Shown here one piece after another: positions 43,148 through 51,259 of a stretch of DNA of 64,000 bases (its first letter is position 1; every line of letters begins with the position of its first letter). A program made the translations under genes and the position numbers. Under the pieces are notes generated by a model, which did not search any database, was not told the DNA's origin, and saw only the letters and a program-made list of their open reading frames with translations. Source of the DNA: CAYTYZ01 sp964448465 (GTDB lineage Bacteria; Patescibacteriota; Microgenomatia; UBA12405); NCBI GenBank assembly GCA_964448465.1, contig CAYUVY010000003.1:1-64000 (forward strand), given 5' to 3'.

Positions 43148-44383
43148 ATGAAGAAAATTTATATCCTTATTTTAACAGGGTTGGTATTACTTAGACTGGT
43201 AAATCTAAACCAGTCCTTGTGGCTGGATGAAGCAATAACTGCACAAAAATCTAAAACTCTTGGATGGACTGAGTTGATTGGTAGTTATAGTGTGGCGGAT
43301 TTTCACCCACCTTTGCATTATTTTGTAACTAAAATATTTGCGGACGTCTTTGGCTACAACGAATTTGGTTTACGCCTACCTTCAATCTTGGCCTGTGTAT
43401 TGGCAGCTTTTTTTGTCTACAAGTTGGGTGGTAGATGGGCCAGTGTTTTGTTTTTGGCTAACCCTTTGGTATTTTATTATTCCCAAGAGGCACGGATGTA
43501 CATGTTGGCCTGTGCACTATTGTTGGGAACCTGGTGGGGAGTTAAAAATAAGAAATGGTGGGCTAATATTTTGGCAATGCTTTCGCTGTTTACTTTTTAC
43601 GGTAGCGGATTTTTTCTGGTGGCTATTTTATTTACATACAGAAAAAACTGGAAGTATTTCTTGCCTGGAATGCTGATGGCCATGTTGGCCTTGGCTCCTC
43701 TACTGCAATTACAATTAAAAAATTCCCAGGTAATGCTTGCTGAAGTAAAAAATTGGGGATTAGTACTAGGAAAGGTGGAGGTAAAAAATTTAGTTTTGTT
43801 TCCTTTGAAATTTTTTACAGGCAGGGTTTCCTTTTATCCTAAATTTGTTTATTTTATCTTAGGTGGAATATGGGGATTTGGATTATTTATTTTAGGGATG
43901 GTAAAGGCAAAAAAGCAGTTACTAATTATACCAATCTTGTTGGCAATAATTATTTCCCTAAAAGCTCCCATGTTGCTGTATTTTCGCTATTTATATTTGG
44001 TACCAGTGTTGTGTCTAGGCTTGGCCAGATATTCGCAAAAACTAAAAGTTATTTTTTTACTGGGAAGTTTACTTTGGATAATGTTTTATGTATTAGATAG
44101 CAACCAGTGGCGAGAAGATTGGCAAGGGCTGGCCAGAAGTTTGGAGGCAAACAGCACAATTTTACTACCGAGTAATTTTGCAGATACGGTTAATTTTTAT
44201 AGAAATGATGTAAGAACTGTGGATATTCGCGAGCCCCAATTAGAGGAAATGGTGTATGCCACAGACTATGGAAGTGAAATCATGGGAATTAATTATATGG
44301 TGCAAATGAAAAGTTTAGGATATAAAATAATTGCAAAAAAAAGCTTTCGGAAAATTAATCTAGATATTTGGAAAAAAATTTAG
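43148..44383 (+). CDS. GT-C membrane glycosyltransferase (GT39/PMT_2-like), isolated copy
   Basis: Polytopic glycosyltransferase of 411 residues with about 9-10 membrane segments. The catalytic acidic motif is in NQSLWLDEAITAQ (residues about 21-33), followed by SVADFHPPLHYFVTKIF, the second-loop HPPL signature, and YYSQEARMYML. It belongs to the PMT_2 group and differs from the HPDE-type pair at 12.8-15.9 kb. It is divergent from mutM with only 9 bp between start codons. Confidence 0.8.
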   Translation: MKKIYILILTGLVLLRLVNLNQSLWLDEAITAQKSKTLGWTELIGSYSVADFHPPLHYFVTKIFADVFGYNEFGLRLPSILACVLAAFFVYKLGGRWASVLFLANPLVFYYSQEARMYMLACALLLGTWWGVKNKKWWANILAMLSLFTFYGSGFFLVAILFTYRKNWKYFLPGMLMAMLALAPLLQLQLKNSQVMLAEVKNWGLVLGKVEVKNLVLFPLKFFTGRVSFYPKFVYFILGGIWGFGLFILGMVKAKKQLLIIPILLAIIISLKAPMLLYFRYLYLVPVLCLGLARYSQKLKVIFLLGSLLWIMFYVLDSNQWREDWQGLARSLEANSTILLPSNFADTVNFYRNDVRTVDIREPQLEEMVYATDYGSEIMGINYMVQMKSLGYKIIAKKSFRKINLDIWKKI

Positions 44384-44523
44384 GGTTGTTGAACTTGAGA
44401 GGTGGGACGTAGATCTTGAGACATGGATTTTTTGGCAAAAAAAGTGAGAGCCAGACCAGCCAAAGCACAGAGGACCAAAACTAAAACTGGAAGGGTGTTT
44501 TCTTGAAAATATTGTTTAGTCAT
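44380..44523 (-). CDS. Small single-pass membrane protein, 47 residues
   Basis: Short open frame MTKQYFQENTL followed by a hydrophobic helix (VLVLVLCALAGLALTFF) and a polar tail (AKKSMSQDLRPTS..). The topology and codon use look genuine, and it fills the otherwise empty gap between the GT-C gene and the pseudouridine synthase. Its 3' end overlaps the GT-C stop by 4 bp. No function can be given. Confidence 0.5.
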   Translation of the reverse strand: MTKQYFQENTLPVLVLVLCALAGLALTFFAKKSMSQDLRPTSQVQQP

Positions 44524-44553
44524 GATCAGAGTTGTTCTGATTATAGCAATTGG

Positions 44554-45255
44554 CTACTTTGTGGCAAGTACTAGATCTAGGTCTTTTTTGGTTAGCAAAC
44601 GCCACTGGCCGGGTTTTAAGTTTCCCAAATCAAGCTTTCCTACTGAAAGGCGAGATAATTCTAAGAGAGTTAGACTGATGGCATCGCACATGCGACGAAT
44701 TTGGCGATTTTTCCCTTCGTAAATTGTCAAATCAACTACGTCTGGCTTGACCTGGTGGACTTTGGCCGGTTGGGTTTTGTAACCATCCTCTAGTTCTATT
44801 CCTTCACGTAAATAGCGAAGTTGAATTGGAGTGGCAGGACTCGCTAGAAGCAAGCGATAAGTTTTGGGTAATTTAAAGCGAGGGGAAGTTAATTTGTTGG
44901 TAAATTCCCCGTCGTTGGTTAACAATAGTAAACCAGCTGTTTGGTAATCTAGCCTACCTACTGGGTAAACTTTGTATTCCTTGGGGATTAAATCGAGAAC
45001 CGAAGGGCGATTGAATTGATCTTGAGTAGTGGTGATGTAACCAATTGGCTTATACAACAAAAGATAGATCAGGGAATTGGAAATGGGATTGTAAGGTTTG
45101 CCGTCGATGGTAATTCGATCTTTACTAAGATCAATCTGTTGACCCAAGGTTGCCCTTTGGCCGTTAACGCTTATTCGACCAGCGGCAACAAATAGGTCGA
45201 CTTTACGCCGGGCTAGGAAGCCTTGGTTGGCTAAATATTTGTTAAGTCTGATCAT
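44554..45255 (-). CDS. RsuA/RluB-family 16S/23S rRNA pseudouridine synthase
   Basis: Isomerises a uridine in rRNA, 233 residues. An N-terminal S4 RNA-binding domain (MIRLNKYLANQGFLARRKVDLFVAAGRISVNG) precedes the catalytic domain with the invariant Asp in VGRLDYQTAGLLLLTNDG, then LPKTYRLLL and the closing GKNRQIRRMCDAISL. The target position (RluB, RluE, RluF or RsuA type) cannot be fixed. It is divergent from the kinase gene across a shared -10. Confidence 0.93.
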   Translation of the reverse strand: MIRLNKYLANQGFLARRKVDLFVAAGRISVNGQRATLGQQIDLSKDRITIDGKPYNPISNSLIYLLLYKPIGYITTTQDQFNRPSVLDLIPKEYKVYPVGRLDYQTAGLLLLTNDGEFTNKLTSPRFKLPKTYRLLLASPATPIQLRYLREGIELEDGYKTQPAKVHQVKPDVVDLTIYEGKNRQIRRMCDAISLTLLELSRLSVGKLDLGNLKPGQWRLLTKKDLDLVLATK

Positions 45256-45262
45256 CTGTTGC

Positions 45263-45269
45263 TATTATA
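45263..45269. promoter_or_regulatory. Bidirectional -10 (TATTATA) between the pseudouridine synthase and kinase genes
   Basis: On + it reads TGcTATTAT, 5 nt before the ATG at 45274. On - it reads TATAAT, 8 nt before the ATG at 45255. Confidence 0.55.
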
Positions 45270-45273
45270 GTTT

Positions 45274-45639
45274 ATGGGCAAGAAGATTAAACGATTTGGT
45301 ATGAGCTTTGTCTGGGCGTATCGAGGGATAAGAGAAGCTGCCACAGAACGGAATTTTCAGATACACGGGTTGATTATGTTTTGCGTGGTAATTGCTGGTT
45401 ATTACTATCAGATTAAAGCTTGGGAGTGGGTAGCGATTTTTTTGGCAAGTGCCATTGTTTTTGGATTTGAACTAATTAATAGTGCTATAGAAAGGCTGGC
45501 TGACCTCATGAAGGTCAAGTTAAAATTAAAATATGGAGACACTACGGTGATTCGAGATATGGCAGCGGGAGCAGTATTGATATCGGCCTTTTTTGCAACC
45601 CTTGTAGGTCTAGAGATCTTTGTGTTTAGGTTTTTTTAG
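45274..45639 (+). CDS. dgkA: Diacylglycerol/undecaprenol kinase (DgkA family)
   Basis: Small trimeric membrane kinase, 121 residues and three transmembrane helices. It shows the family signature FELINSAIERLADLMKVK with the catalytic Glu/Asn/Glu residues and the N-terminal amphipathic SFVWAYRGIREAATERNFQIH. Gram-positive-type members phosphorylate undecaprenol, which would recycle the polyprenol carrier used by MurJ, PAP2 and the glycan enzymes in this window. Its 3' end overlaps the convergent DedA gene by 30 bp. Confidence 0.92.
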   Translation: MGKKIKRFGMSFVWAYRGIREAATERNFQIHGLIMFCVVIAGYYYQIKAWEWVAIFLASAIVFGFELINSAIERLADLMKVKLKLKYGDTTVIRDMAAGAVLISAFFATLVGLEIFVFRFF

Positions 45640-46245
45640 TTCTAGATAGACTGGTAGAAGTGAAAAGGCAATGATACCAAACATGAGGTAGTGAAAATTA
45701 TGTTGGACGAAAGGAATGGTACCAAAAAAGTAACCCATACCGACAAAAGCAGAAACCCAAAGTAGACCGCCAGCCATATTGTACCTAGCAAATTGCAGAT
45801 AATTCATATCAGAAATGCCTGCCACAAAAGGAGCAAAAGTGCGTACAAAGGGAATAAATCTAGCTAAAATAATGGCCTTGCCACCGTGTTTTTGGTAAAA
45901 ATCTTCGGCAGTTTGGAGTTTATCCAGGCTAAACAGTTTACTGTCTGCTTTAAAGATTTTTCTGCCAAAGTGCTTACCTAATTGATAGTTAACTGCATCG
46001 CCTACTATGGCGGCAATTACTAGCATTAGCCAAAGAATGATTACTGGCAAAGGAAAAATGCCTCCTGCAGTTAAGGCACCTGCGGCAAAGAGAAGAGAAT
46101 CGCCTGGCAAAACAGAAGCAACTACTAAGCCGGTTTCGGCAAAGACAATAAAACCAATAAGGCCGTAAACCAAAAGCCCATACATTTGGGCAAATTCGGC
46201 TAAGTGTTTATCAAAATGTAGGATAAGATCAATTATTTCTTTCAA
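45610..46245 (-). CDS. DedA-family membrane protein
   Basis: Polytopic protein of the DedA/VTT family, 211 residues. Hallmarks are FAETGLVVASVLPGDSLLF, the re-entrant GDAVNYQLGKHFGR, and FYQKHGGKAIILARFIPFVRTFAPFVAGISDMNYLQFARYN with the conserved RFIPxxR. DedA proteins are linked to proton-motive homeostasis and to undecaprenyl-phosphate or phospholipid scrambling, the latter fitting the adjacent undecaprenol-kinase-type gene. It follows mscL by one base. Confidence 0.92.
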   Translation of the reverse strand: MKEIIDLILHFDKHLAEFAQMYGLLVYGLIGFIVFAETGLVVASVLPGDSLLFAAGALTAGGIFPLPVIILWLMLVIAAIVGDAVNYQLGKHFGRKIFKADSKLFSLDKLQTAEDFYQKHGGKAIILARFIPFVRTFAPFVAGISDMNYLQFARYNMAGGLLWVSAFVGMGYFFGTIPFVQHNFHYLMFGIIAFSLLPVYLELKKPKHKDL

Positions 46246-46246
46246 A

Positions 46247-46549
46247 TTACTCCTTTTTCTTGTCTAGTTTATTCAGTCCCAGTTTGGTAACACCAAGATA
46301 AACGACAAAAGCAATGATTAAAAAATCAATTAGACTGCCGATAAAACTACCTACTAAGATTTTGGTTCCCATAACTTCGATAACTAAAGTTTTTAAGCCG
46401 CCAACTGATCCCAAGACTAAACCAAAAATTGGATTAATAATATTGTCGACCAAGGAACTGACTAATTTACTAACTGAACCACCAAGAATTATTCCAACGG
46501 CAAAGCCAACTACGCCCTGCTCGCGAACAAAATTTAGAAAGCCTCTCAT
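46247..46549 (-). CDS. mscL: Large-conductance mechanosensitive channel MscL
   Basis: Pentameric osmotic safety valve, 100 residues (E. coli has 136). The N-terminal helix and TM1 gate are clear (FLNFVREQGVVGFAVGIILGGSVSKLVSSLVDNIINPIFGLVL), followed by a short periplasmic loop, TM2 (GSFIGSLIDFLIIAFVVYLGV) and a truncated C-terminal bundle (KLGLNKLDKKKE). Confidence 0.93.
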   Translation of the reverse strand: MRGFLNFVREQGVVGFAVGIILGGSVSKLVSSLVDNIINPIFGLVLGSVGGLKTLVIEVMGTKILVGSFIGSLIDFLIIAFVVYLGVTKLGLNKLDKKKE

Positions 46550-46585
46550 GTTAATTAGAAATACTAACTGCTAATGTTTTTAGTG

Positions 46586-46591
46586 TAGCAT
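46586..46591 (+). promoter_or_regulatory. -10 box TAGCAT, leaderless promoter of the VTT-like gene
   Basis: TAGCAT followed by 5 nt and the ATG at 46597. Confidence 0.4.
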
Positions 46592-46596
46592 AGGAT

Positions 46597-47175
46597 ATGG
46601 ATGTGGTTCACTATTTTTTTGCAGCTTTTTCTGTTTTTTTGATAAATGCCTTGCCGGCTTTAATGCCACCAACCTGGATGGTCTTGGTATTTTTCTTGGC
46701 TACATATAATTTAAACCCCGTTGCGATGGTAATAATTGGAGCCTTGTTTGCCTTAAGTGGAAGATTGGTTTTGTATTATTTGGCAAGTAAATTTAGAGGA
46801 GTTTTGCCCAAAAGAATGGATAAAAATTATCAAGATTTGGGTAAATTTCTATCGGAGCACAAGGCAATTAGTTTACCCTTGTTTTTGCTTTTTGCCTTTT
46901 ATCCCCTGCCATCCAATCAACTGTTTATTGTGGCAGGACTGGCCAAAGTAAAACCAAAATTATTGGCTTGGTCTTTTTTGGGGGGCAGACTATTGAGTTA
47001 TAGTTTTTGGGTGGGTGGCGCACACGTAATAGACAGGCGTTTGGAAATTATGTTTAGAGACGGATTGGATCCACGCTCGATTGTGGTAGCTTTGACAAGT
47101 GCGATATTTTTAATTGCGATTCCTGGATTTTTGCCTTGGAAAAAAATTCACCAAAGTTTATTTAAGGACGTTTAG
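46597..47175 (+). CDS. VTT/SNARE-associated-like membrane protein
   Basis: Polytopic protein of 192 residues and about five membrane segments. It shows a distant DedA/VTT-like pattern: ALFALSGRLVLYYLASKFRGVLPKRM (re-entrant and basic), LSEHKAISLPLFLLFAFYPLPSNQLFIVAGLAKVKP and WSFLGGRLLSYSFWVGG. The conserved Arg of true DedA proteins is missing (FAFYPLPSN instead of RFIPxxR), so function may differ. The 3' end overlaps dinB by 4 bp. Confidence 0.65.
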   Translation: MDVVHYFFAAFSVFLINALPALMPPTWMVLVFFLATYNLNPVAMVIIGALFALSGRLVLYYLASKFRGVLPKRMDKNYQDLGKFLSEHKAISLPLFLLFAFYPLPSNQLFIVAGLAKVKPKLLAWSFLGGRLLSYSFWVGGAHVIDRRLEIMFRDGLDPRSIVVALTSAIFLIAIPGFLPWKKIHQSLFKDV

Positions 47176-48434
47176 TCCACGACTAGTTGTTCCATATCTT
47201 TGACACTGCCAAAACCTATAGCGTCTTTGTAATCAGACTTGCTGCCAAGCATATTGGCAAAAATTAAACCGTAGGATCCATATTTATCCTTAACCTGAGA
47301 AATGGTTTTAGACAAATCATATTTTTTTAAAGTTGGTTCAAATAGATTGCATTGTAAGTGCTGAATGGCTTGAAGATTAAAAAGAGAAAAAGACATTTTG
47401 GTAATAGGCTGGGAAAAATTATATTGAGAAAGGAATCTCTTGGTTTGCTCAAATAAAGATAGGTAATCAAAAAAGGGCTGTTGGTAGGTATGGACTACGT
47501 GCCAGGAAGGTGAGTTTTTTAAGCGTAAATATAGACAAAAACCACGGGCAGAATAACCTGATCTCTGCATTCTAATTCCGGCTTTTTCCACTAGTTTGAG
47601 TAAAATACCCTGGGCTTGGGAATAATTTAAAGCTGGCCTGGGTAAAGAATACATGGCGCCAAAAAGTCGACGAGTATGGGGAACGTCGTCAATTTCATAA
47701 CCGCGCAGACGTAGATACCAATAATAACCACAGATGCCACCAAAAGCTTTTTTGAGGGTATAAATATCGGCTTGATATAGATCCATAACGGTAGAGATAC
47801 CTTGTAAGTTTAAGCGGCGCTGGTTGGCACTGGCTATGCCGTTTAGATCGGTAAGTTTTAGTTGGGAGTAATAGTGAAAAAATGTTTGGCTGTTAATTTC
47901 CTCCAAACCGTCGGGTTTTTTAAAAATAGCGGCTTGCTTGGCGAGAAATCTATTGGGGCCAAGACCAATGGAAACAGTTAACCATTCCCCGATTTCAATG
48001 GCGATGCGGGCCTTGATTTCCTGAGCAATAAGCTGCAAATTAGGAACTGGGTGAAAAGAATTAAAGTGAATCACAAACTCGTCGATAGATTTGGGTTCCA
48101 CTTGGGGACTATATTGCAAAAGTAATTTCTTTAGACGCTGGTGCATGGTTCTGTATTTACCTGGATCGGGCTCGAGAACGATAGCCTGGGGAATTAATTT
48201 TTTGATTTCGGAAACATGCGTGCCAATGGGGATTTTGGTAATAGCTTTGGCTTCGCGTGAGGCGGCTAAAACACAACCCTTGGGTGTGGCGTAGGCGGCA
48301 ATAAGAACTGGCTTACCCCGCAAAAGTGGATTAGCTTGTTGTTCGATGGTGGCAAAACAGGAATTAAAATCGATGTGCATGACGGAGGAAACGGCTGGGT
48401 TGAAAGTTTTTTGTGGATTAGGTGGGTAGACCAT
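47172..48434 (-). CDS. dinB: Y-family DNA polymerase (DinB/ImuB-like)
   Basis: Translesion polymerase, 420 residues. It starts with the catalytic HIDFNSCFATIEQQANP, then PVLIAAYATPKGCVLAASREAKA, and the second acidic motif KSIDEFVIHFNSF in place of the usual SIDEAY. The SIGLGPNRFLAKQAAIFKKPDGL fingers region and helix-hairpin-helix follow. Catalytic Asp of motif I and Asp-Glu of motif III are kept, so it should be an active polymerase rather than an inactive ImuB. It overlaps the upstream small gene by 17 bp. Confidence 0.9.
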   Translation of the reverse strand: MVYPPNPQKTFNPAVSSVMHIDFNSCFATIEQQANPLLRGKPVLIAAYATPKGCVLAASREAKAITKIPIGTHVSEIKKLIPQAIVLEPDPGKYRTMHQRLKKLLLQYSPQVEPKSIDEFVIHFNSFHPVPNLQLIAQEIKARIAIEIGEWLTVSIGLGPNRFLAKQAAIFKKPDGLEEINSQTFFHYYSQLKLTDLNGIASANQRRLNLQGISTVMDLYQADIYTLKKAFGGICGYYWYLRLRGYEIDDVPHTRRLFGAMYSLPRPALNYSQAQGILLKLVEKAGIRMQRSGYSARGFCLYLRLKNSPSWHVVHTYQQPFFDYLSLFEQTKRFLSQYNFSQPITKMSFSLFNLQAIQHLQCNLFEPTLKKYDLSKTISQVKDKYGSYGLIFANMLGSKSDYKDAIGFGSVKDMEQLVVD

Positions 48435-48657
48435 CCTGGACCTCCTGAAGTTGCCAAGTTAAATTGTCGCAATTTAAAACTAGGCGGAAAAACAAATAAT
48501 CCCCAACTACAGAGAAAACATGAAACAAGGTGTTGCCGACTTTATATTTGTGGTGCATTCCTAGCTTAATTATTTTATATTCCCTATTTTTCCAATAAAG
48601 TTTTTTGGGGATACGGTTAAAATCTACTTGGACTGGGTCGGCAAGTTTATTTAGCAT
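48418..48657 (-). CDS. DUF6504-like small protein upstream of dinB
   Basis: A 79-residue protein with the layout DFNRIPKKLYWKNREYKIIKLGMHHKYK...DYLFFRLVLNCDNLTWQLQEVQDG. This resembles the beta-domain DUF6504 of actinobacterial Y-polymerase (mutasome) operons: P-x-x-x-x-W-x-x-x-x-Y-x-V, then RLxxxxxxWxLxxVxDG. The position directly upstream of and overlapping dinB supports a shared role, perhaps as an accessory factor. It is the first gene of the operon with its own leaderless -10. Confidence 0.6.
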   Translation of the reverse strand: MLNKLADPVQVDFNRIPKKLYWKNREYKIIKLGMHHKYKVGNTLFHVFSVVGDYLFFRLVLNCDNLTWQLQEVQDGLPT

Positions 48658-48662
48658 GAGTC

Positions 48663-48668
48663 AATATA
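48663..48668 (-). promoter_or_regulatory. -10 box TATATT, leaderless promoter of the DUF6504-like/dinB operon
   Basis: TATATT followed by 5 nt (gactc) and the ATG at 48657. No recognisable LexA site is seen around it. Confidence 0.55.
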
Positions 48669-48704
48669 ACCGAATAAAACCCGAAGTGTCAAGGGATCAA
48701 GAGG

Positions 48705-48710
48705 TATAAT
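48705..48710 (+). promoter_or_regulatory. -10 box TATAAT of the NUDIX-HIT operon
   Basis: TATAAT with a 6-nt spacer to the ATG at 48717. Confidence 0.55.
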
Positions 48711-48716
48711 TGGGAA

Positions 48717-49220
48717 ATGAATTTAGTAGAGTGTAAAAATGAGTTTGTTGGACAATTAAGACAGGCTACTTTGTGCTTTCTGTGTAGAGATAAAGAAATA
48801 TTATTGGCGATGAAAAAACGAGGGTTTGGTAAGGGAAGATATAATGGACCAGGTGGAAAGCCAGAAGGGTTGGAATCGGTGGAAGAGGCGATCAAAAGAG
48901 AGGTAAAAGAAGAAATAGGAGTGGAAGTTGGGAAAATGGAGAAAGTGGCTGTGTTAGATTTTTATTTTGCAAGTAAACCGGAATGGAACCAGCAAGTTAC
49001 GGTATTTAAATCTATAGAGTGGCAAGGAGAACCAGTTGAATCGGAGGAGATGGCACCGGAGTGGTTTGTCAACGAGAAAATACCTTACGAAAAAATGTGG
49101 CCTGATGATATTTATTGGCTACCTAAAGTGATTGAAGGTAAAAAAATTAGAGCAAGCTTTTTGTTTGGAGAAAATGATGTGGTCTTGGAGAAAGAAGTAG
49201 TAGAGGTGGTAGAAATATGA
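48717..49220 (+). CDS. NUDIX hydrolase (8-oxo-dGTP/MutT-like)
   Basis: Nucleoside-diphosphate-X hydrolase of 167 residues. The Nudix box is complete in GGKPEGLESVEEAIKREVKEEIGVEVG (G-x5-E-x7-REx-x-EE-x-G). The N-terminal strand (TLCFLCRDKEILLAMKKRGFGKGRYNGPGG) resembles the MTH1/MutT1 group that sanitises oxidised purine nucleotides. Together with mutM this completes part of the 8-oxoguanine defence. It overlaps the HIT gene by 4 bp. Confidence 0.9.
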   Translation: MNLVECKNEFVGQLRQATLCFLCRDKEILLAMKKRGFGKGRYNGPGGKPEGLESVEEAIKREVKEEIGVEVGKMEKVAVLDFYFASKPEWNQQVTVFKSIEWQGEPVESEEMAPEWFVNEKIPYEKMWPDDIYWLPKVIEGKKIRASFLFGENDVVLEKEVVEVVEI

Positions 49221-49600
49221 TAGGCAAATATTTATTTAGGTTTTCGAAAAGTAGGACTGGGGCAACAGTAGTGGGGTTAGCGTTTGAAAAATTGAATAAA
49301 ATATTGCCAGTGAAAAAAATTTACGAAGACGAGTATATCTTGGCATTTTGGCACCCAAGGCCATATTGGGAAAAACATGTGTTGATAGTGCCGAAAAAGG
49401 CAATTGGTGGCCTGACGGAAATAAACAAAGAAAATTCTATATTTGCACAAAAAATATTTGAAATAATTCCACAAATAATTTCAAAATTGGGATGGAAAGA
49501 TGATGGATATTCGATAACCAGTAATGGTGGGAAAAGACAAGAAGTAGCCCAGCTACATTTTCACCTGTACAGCGGGAAAATAATATCTAAAGAAAAATAG
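49217..49600 (+). CDS. HIT-family protein with altered His triad
   Basis: Histidine-triad fold protein of 127 residues: DEYILAFWHPRPYWEKHVLIVPKKAIGGLTEI, then SNGGKRQEVAQLHFHLYSGK. In catalytic HIT proteins the triad is H-x-H-x-H. Here the first His position is Gln or Leu (AQLHFHLY), leaving two His, so nucleotidyl-hydrolase activity may be changed. It is co-transcribed with the NUDIX gene. Confidence 0.78.
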   Translation: MIGKYLFRFSKSRTGATVVGLAFEKLNKILPVKKIYEDEYILAFWHPRPYWEKHVLIVPKKAIGGLTEINKENSIFAQKIFEIIPQIISKLGWKDDGYSITSNGGKRQEVAQLHFHLYSGKIISKEK

Positions 49601-49931
49601 TGGCCAGGAGGCCCAAAAAGCCTAGGATTAGGCCGAGTAGAGTACCGCGCTGGGGAAGTTCGTGAAAGATGAAATAAGTGGAAAGTGGTTCGGCAATGAT
49701 TATGCTTAAGATAGAAATAAAACTAGCGAGCCAGATATTTCTGGTGGACTTGTAGATTAAGTAATAACCAGAAATACACAATATGCCAGACAAAGTAAAC
49801 AATAGGCTATTTTTGATAAATATTGGAAGAAACTTTTGTTCGTTTTTTAAAGACACTGAGACAAAGAGTTCGGCATTAATTGCAAAGACTTCACCTATAA
49901 ATAATAAAAATATGCCGATTAGTTTATCCAT
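49587..49931 (-). CDS. Small EamA/SMR-like membrane protein
   Basis: Four-helix membrane protein of 114 residues. It has the EmrE/EamA half-transporter look: GIFLLFIGEVFAINAELFVSV, GILCISGYYLIYKST, LASFISILSIIIAEPLSTYFIFHELPQRGTLLGLILGFLGLLATIF, including the Glu/Pro loop before the last helix. It probably works as a dimer; substrate unknown. Overlaps ung by 13 bp and the HIT gene by 14 bp (convergent). Confidence 0.7.
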   Translation of the reverse strand: MDKLIGIFLLFIGEVFAINAELFVSVSLKNEQKFLPIFIKNSLLFTLSGILCISGYYLIYKSTRNIWLASFISILSIIIAEPLSTYFIFHELPQRGTLLGLILGFLGLLATIFL

Positions 49932-50590
49932 TTTATTTCCGACAGATTGTGTTGTTTTAAATATTCATTGCACTTTCGAAAGTGATTGTTGCCGAAGAAG
50001 CCGGAGTGAACAGAAAAGGGAGAAGGGTGGGGAGATTTTAAAATTAAATGTTTTTGACTATCTATTAGGGTTTCTTTTTTTTGAGCATGGGCACCCCAGA
50101 GAAGAAAAACTAAATTAGTTTTATTTTGACTAACTTTATGAATAACAGCATCAGTAAAAGTTTCCCAACCTTGGCCCTGGTGGGACATGGGTTGACCTTG
50201 AAGCACGGTAAGGCTAGTGTTTAGAAGCAAAACTCCCTGCTGGGCCCAAAAAGTTAAATCTGGACTAGTGGGCATAGTGCCACCAAATTCGGTAATAATT
50301 TCTTTAAAAATATTTTGCAGAGAAGGTGGAATTTTGTTACCTGAGTTGGCAGAAAAGGCCAGACCATTGGCCACACCTGGGGTATGGTAAGGATCCTGGC
50401 CAAGAATAACAACTTTTAGAATATCTAGGGGGCAAAAATCAAAGGCGGCAAAGATGTGGCTGGCTGGTGGGAAAACGGTTTTGGTGGCATACTCCCCTTT
50501 TATAAATTGGACTAATTTTTCAAAATATAGCTTGTCAAATTCTTCTTGTAATAAATTCTTCCAAGTGGGATTAAGACGAACTTCGATCAT
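49919..50590 (-). CDS. ung: Uracil-DNA glycosylase
   Basis: Family 1 UDG removing uracil from DNA, 223 residues. The water-activating loop is VVILGQDPYHTPGVANGLAFS, uracil-binding LLLNTSLTV follows, with NLVFLLWGAHAQKK and the Leu-intercalation loop SPHPSPFSVHSGFFGNNHF. All catalytic residues (Asp in GQDPYH, His in PHPSP) are kept. It has its own leaderless -10 and leads a two-gene unit with the EamA-like gene. Confidence 0.96.
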   Translation of the reverse strand: MIEVRLNPTWKNLLQEEFDKLYFEKLVQFIKGEYATKTVFPPASHIFAAFDFCPLDILKVVILGQDPYHTPGVANGLAFSANSGNKIPPSLQNIFKEIITEFGGTMPTSPDLTFWAQQGVLLLNTSLTVLQGQPMSHQGQGWETFTDAVIHKVSQNKTNLVFLLWGAHAQKKETLIDSQKHLILKSPHPSPFSVHSGFFGNNHFRKCNEYLKQHNLSEIKWIN

Positions 50591-50595
50591 TTTTT

Positions 50596-50601
50596 ATTGT
50601 A
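50596..50601 (-). promoter_or_regulatory. -10 box TACAAT, leaderless promoter of ung
   Basis: TACAAT followed by five A's and the ATG at 50590. Confidence 0.55.
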
Positions 50602-50654
50602 TGGGCTGAATTTTATGAAGCCAAAAATTATGGTGTTGACCAAAAAAATATGGA

Positions 50655-50668
50655 TACAGCATGCTGTA
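50655..50668. repeat. Perfect 14-bp palindrome between ung and the lipoprotein gene
   Basis: TACAGCATGCTGTA is identical to its reverse complement and sits about 60 bp upstream of the ung start and 40 bp past the lipoprotein stop, in a 118-bp gap without genes. It could be a regulator operator or a short hairpin at the lipoprotein mRNA 3' end. No U-tract is next to it. Confidence 0.45.
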
Positions 50669-50708
50669 GTTTAGCAGACCAGTTTAGAAACTAAGTTATC
50701 GTTTTTAA

Positions 50709-51227
50709 TTACTTCCTTGGTGGTGGGTCTAATTGCATTACTGCTTTTCTGGCGGCATTAAATCCGGTAATTACTCCACTTACTGTTTTATCGTCTTCCG
50801 TACGACCATCGCAAGGTTGACTGGCAAGTTCTGGAAAATTGCCTTCGGATTCTTGTGTAACAATTGTTGGACCATTCAAACCCTGCTCTGTATCCATAAT
50901 TTCCCAAGCTATTTTTTCTCTCACTCTGTAGCCATATCCTTCATATTTTGGCTCAGCTCCTACTGCTGGACCCGAAATAATGTCTCCGTAGTGAGTGAAG
51001 TCTGAGTCACCATATTTGTAGGTTACCCTACGAGACCCACACCTAACAGACACACCTTGAAGAATAAGGTGTGTACCAACAAAGGCTTCCGGTTTTTCCA
51101 ATACTCTTGAAATTGGAACAATACCTACATCCTCGGTAGGCTTGGGGGCGGAAGGTGTACCGCACCCGGCTAAGATTAAAGTTAGCGCAGCGGTGCTAAG
51201 GTTTCTGAGGGTGTTATATCTATTCAT
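50709..51227 (-). CDS. Lipoprotein of unknown function
   Basis: Predicted lipoprotein of 172 residues with a type II signal peptide (LSTAALTLILAGC, lipidated Cys about residue 22). The mature domain has a beta-rich, OB-like start (VPISRVLEKPEAFVGTHLILQGVSVRCGSRRVTYKYG) and four further Cys, possibly forming disulfides outside the membrane. Not assigned to a family. A TATAAT lies 7 nt before the ATG. Confidence 0.7.
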   Translation of the reverse strand: MNRYNTLRNLSTAALTLILAGCGTPSAPKPTEDVGIVPISRVLEKPEAFVGTHLILQGVSVRCGSRRVTYKYGDSDFTHYGDIISGPAVGAEPKYEGYGYRVREKIAWEIMDTEQGLNGPTIVTQESEGNFPELASQPCDGRTEDDKTVSGVITGFNAARKAVMQLDPPPRK

Positions 51228-51259
51228 GGTGATAATTATAACATGTTATAGGACTTATG

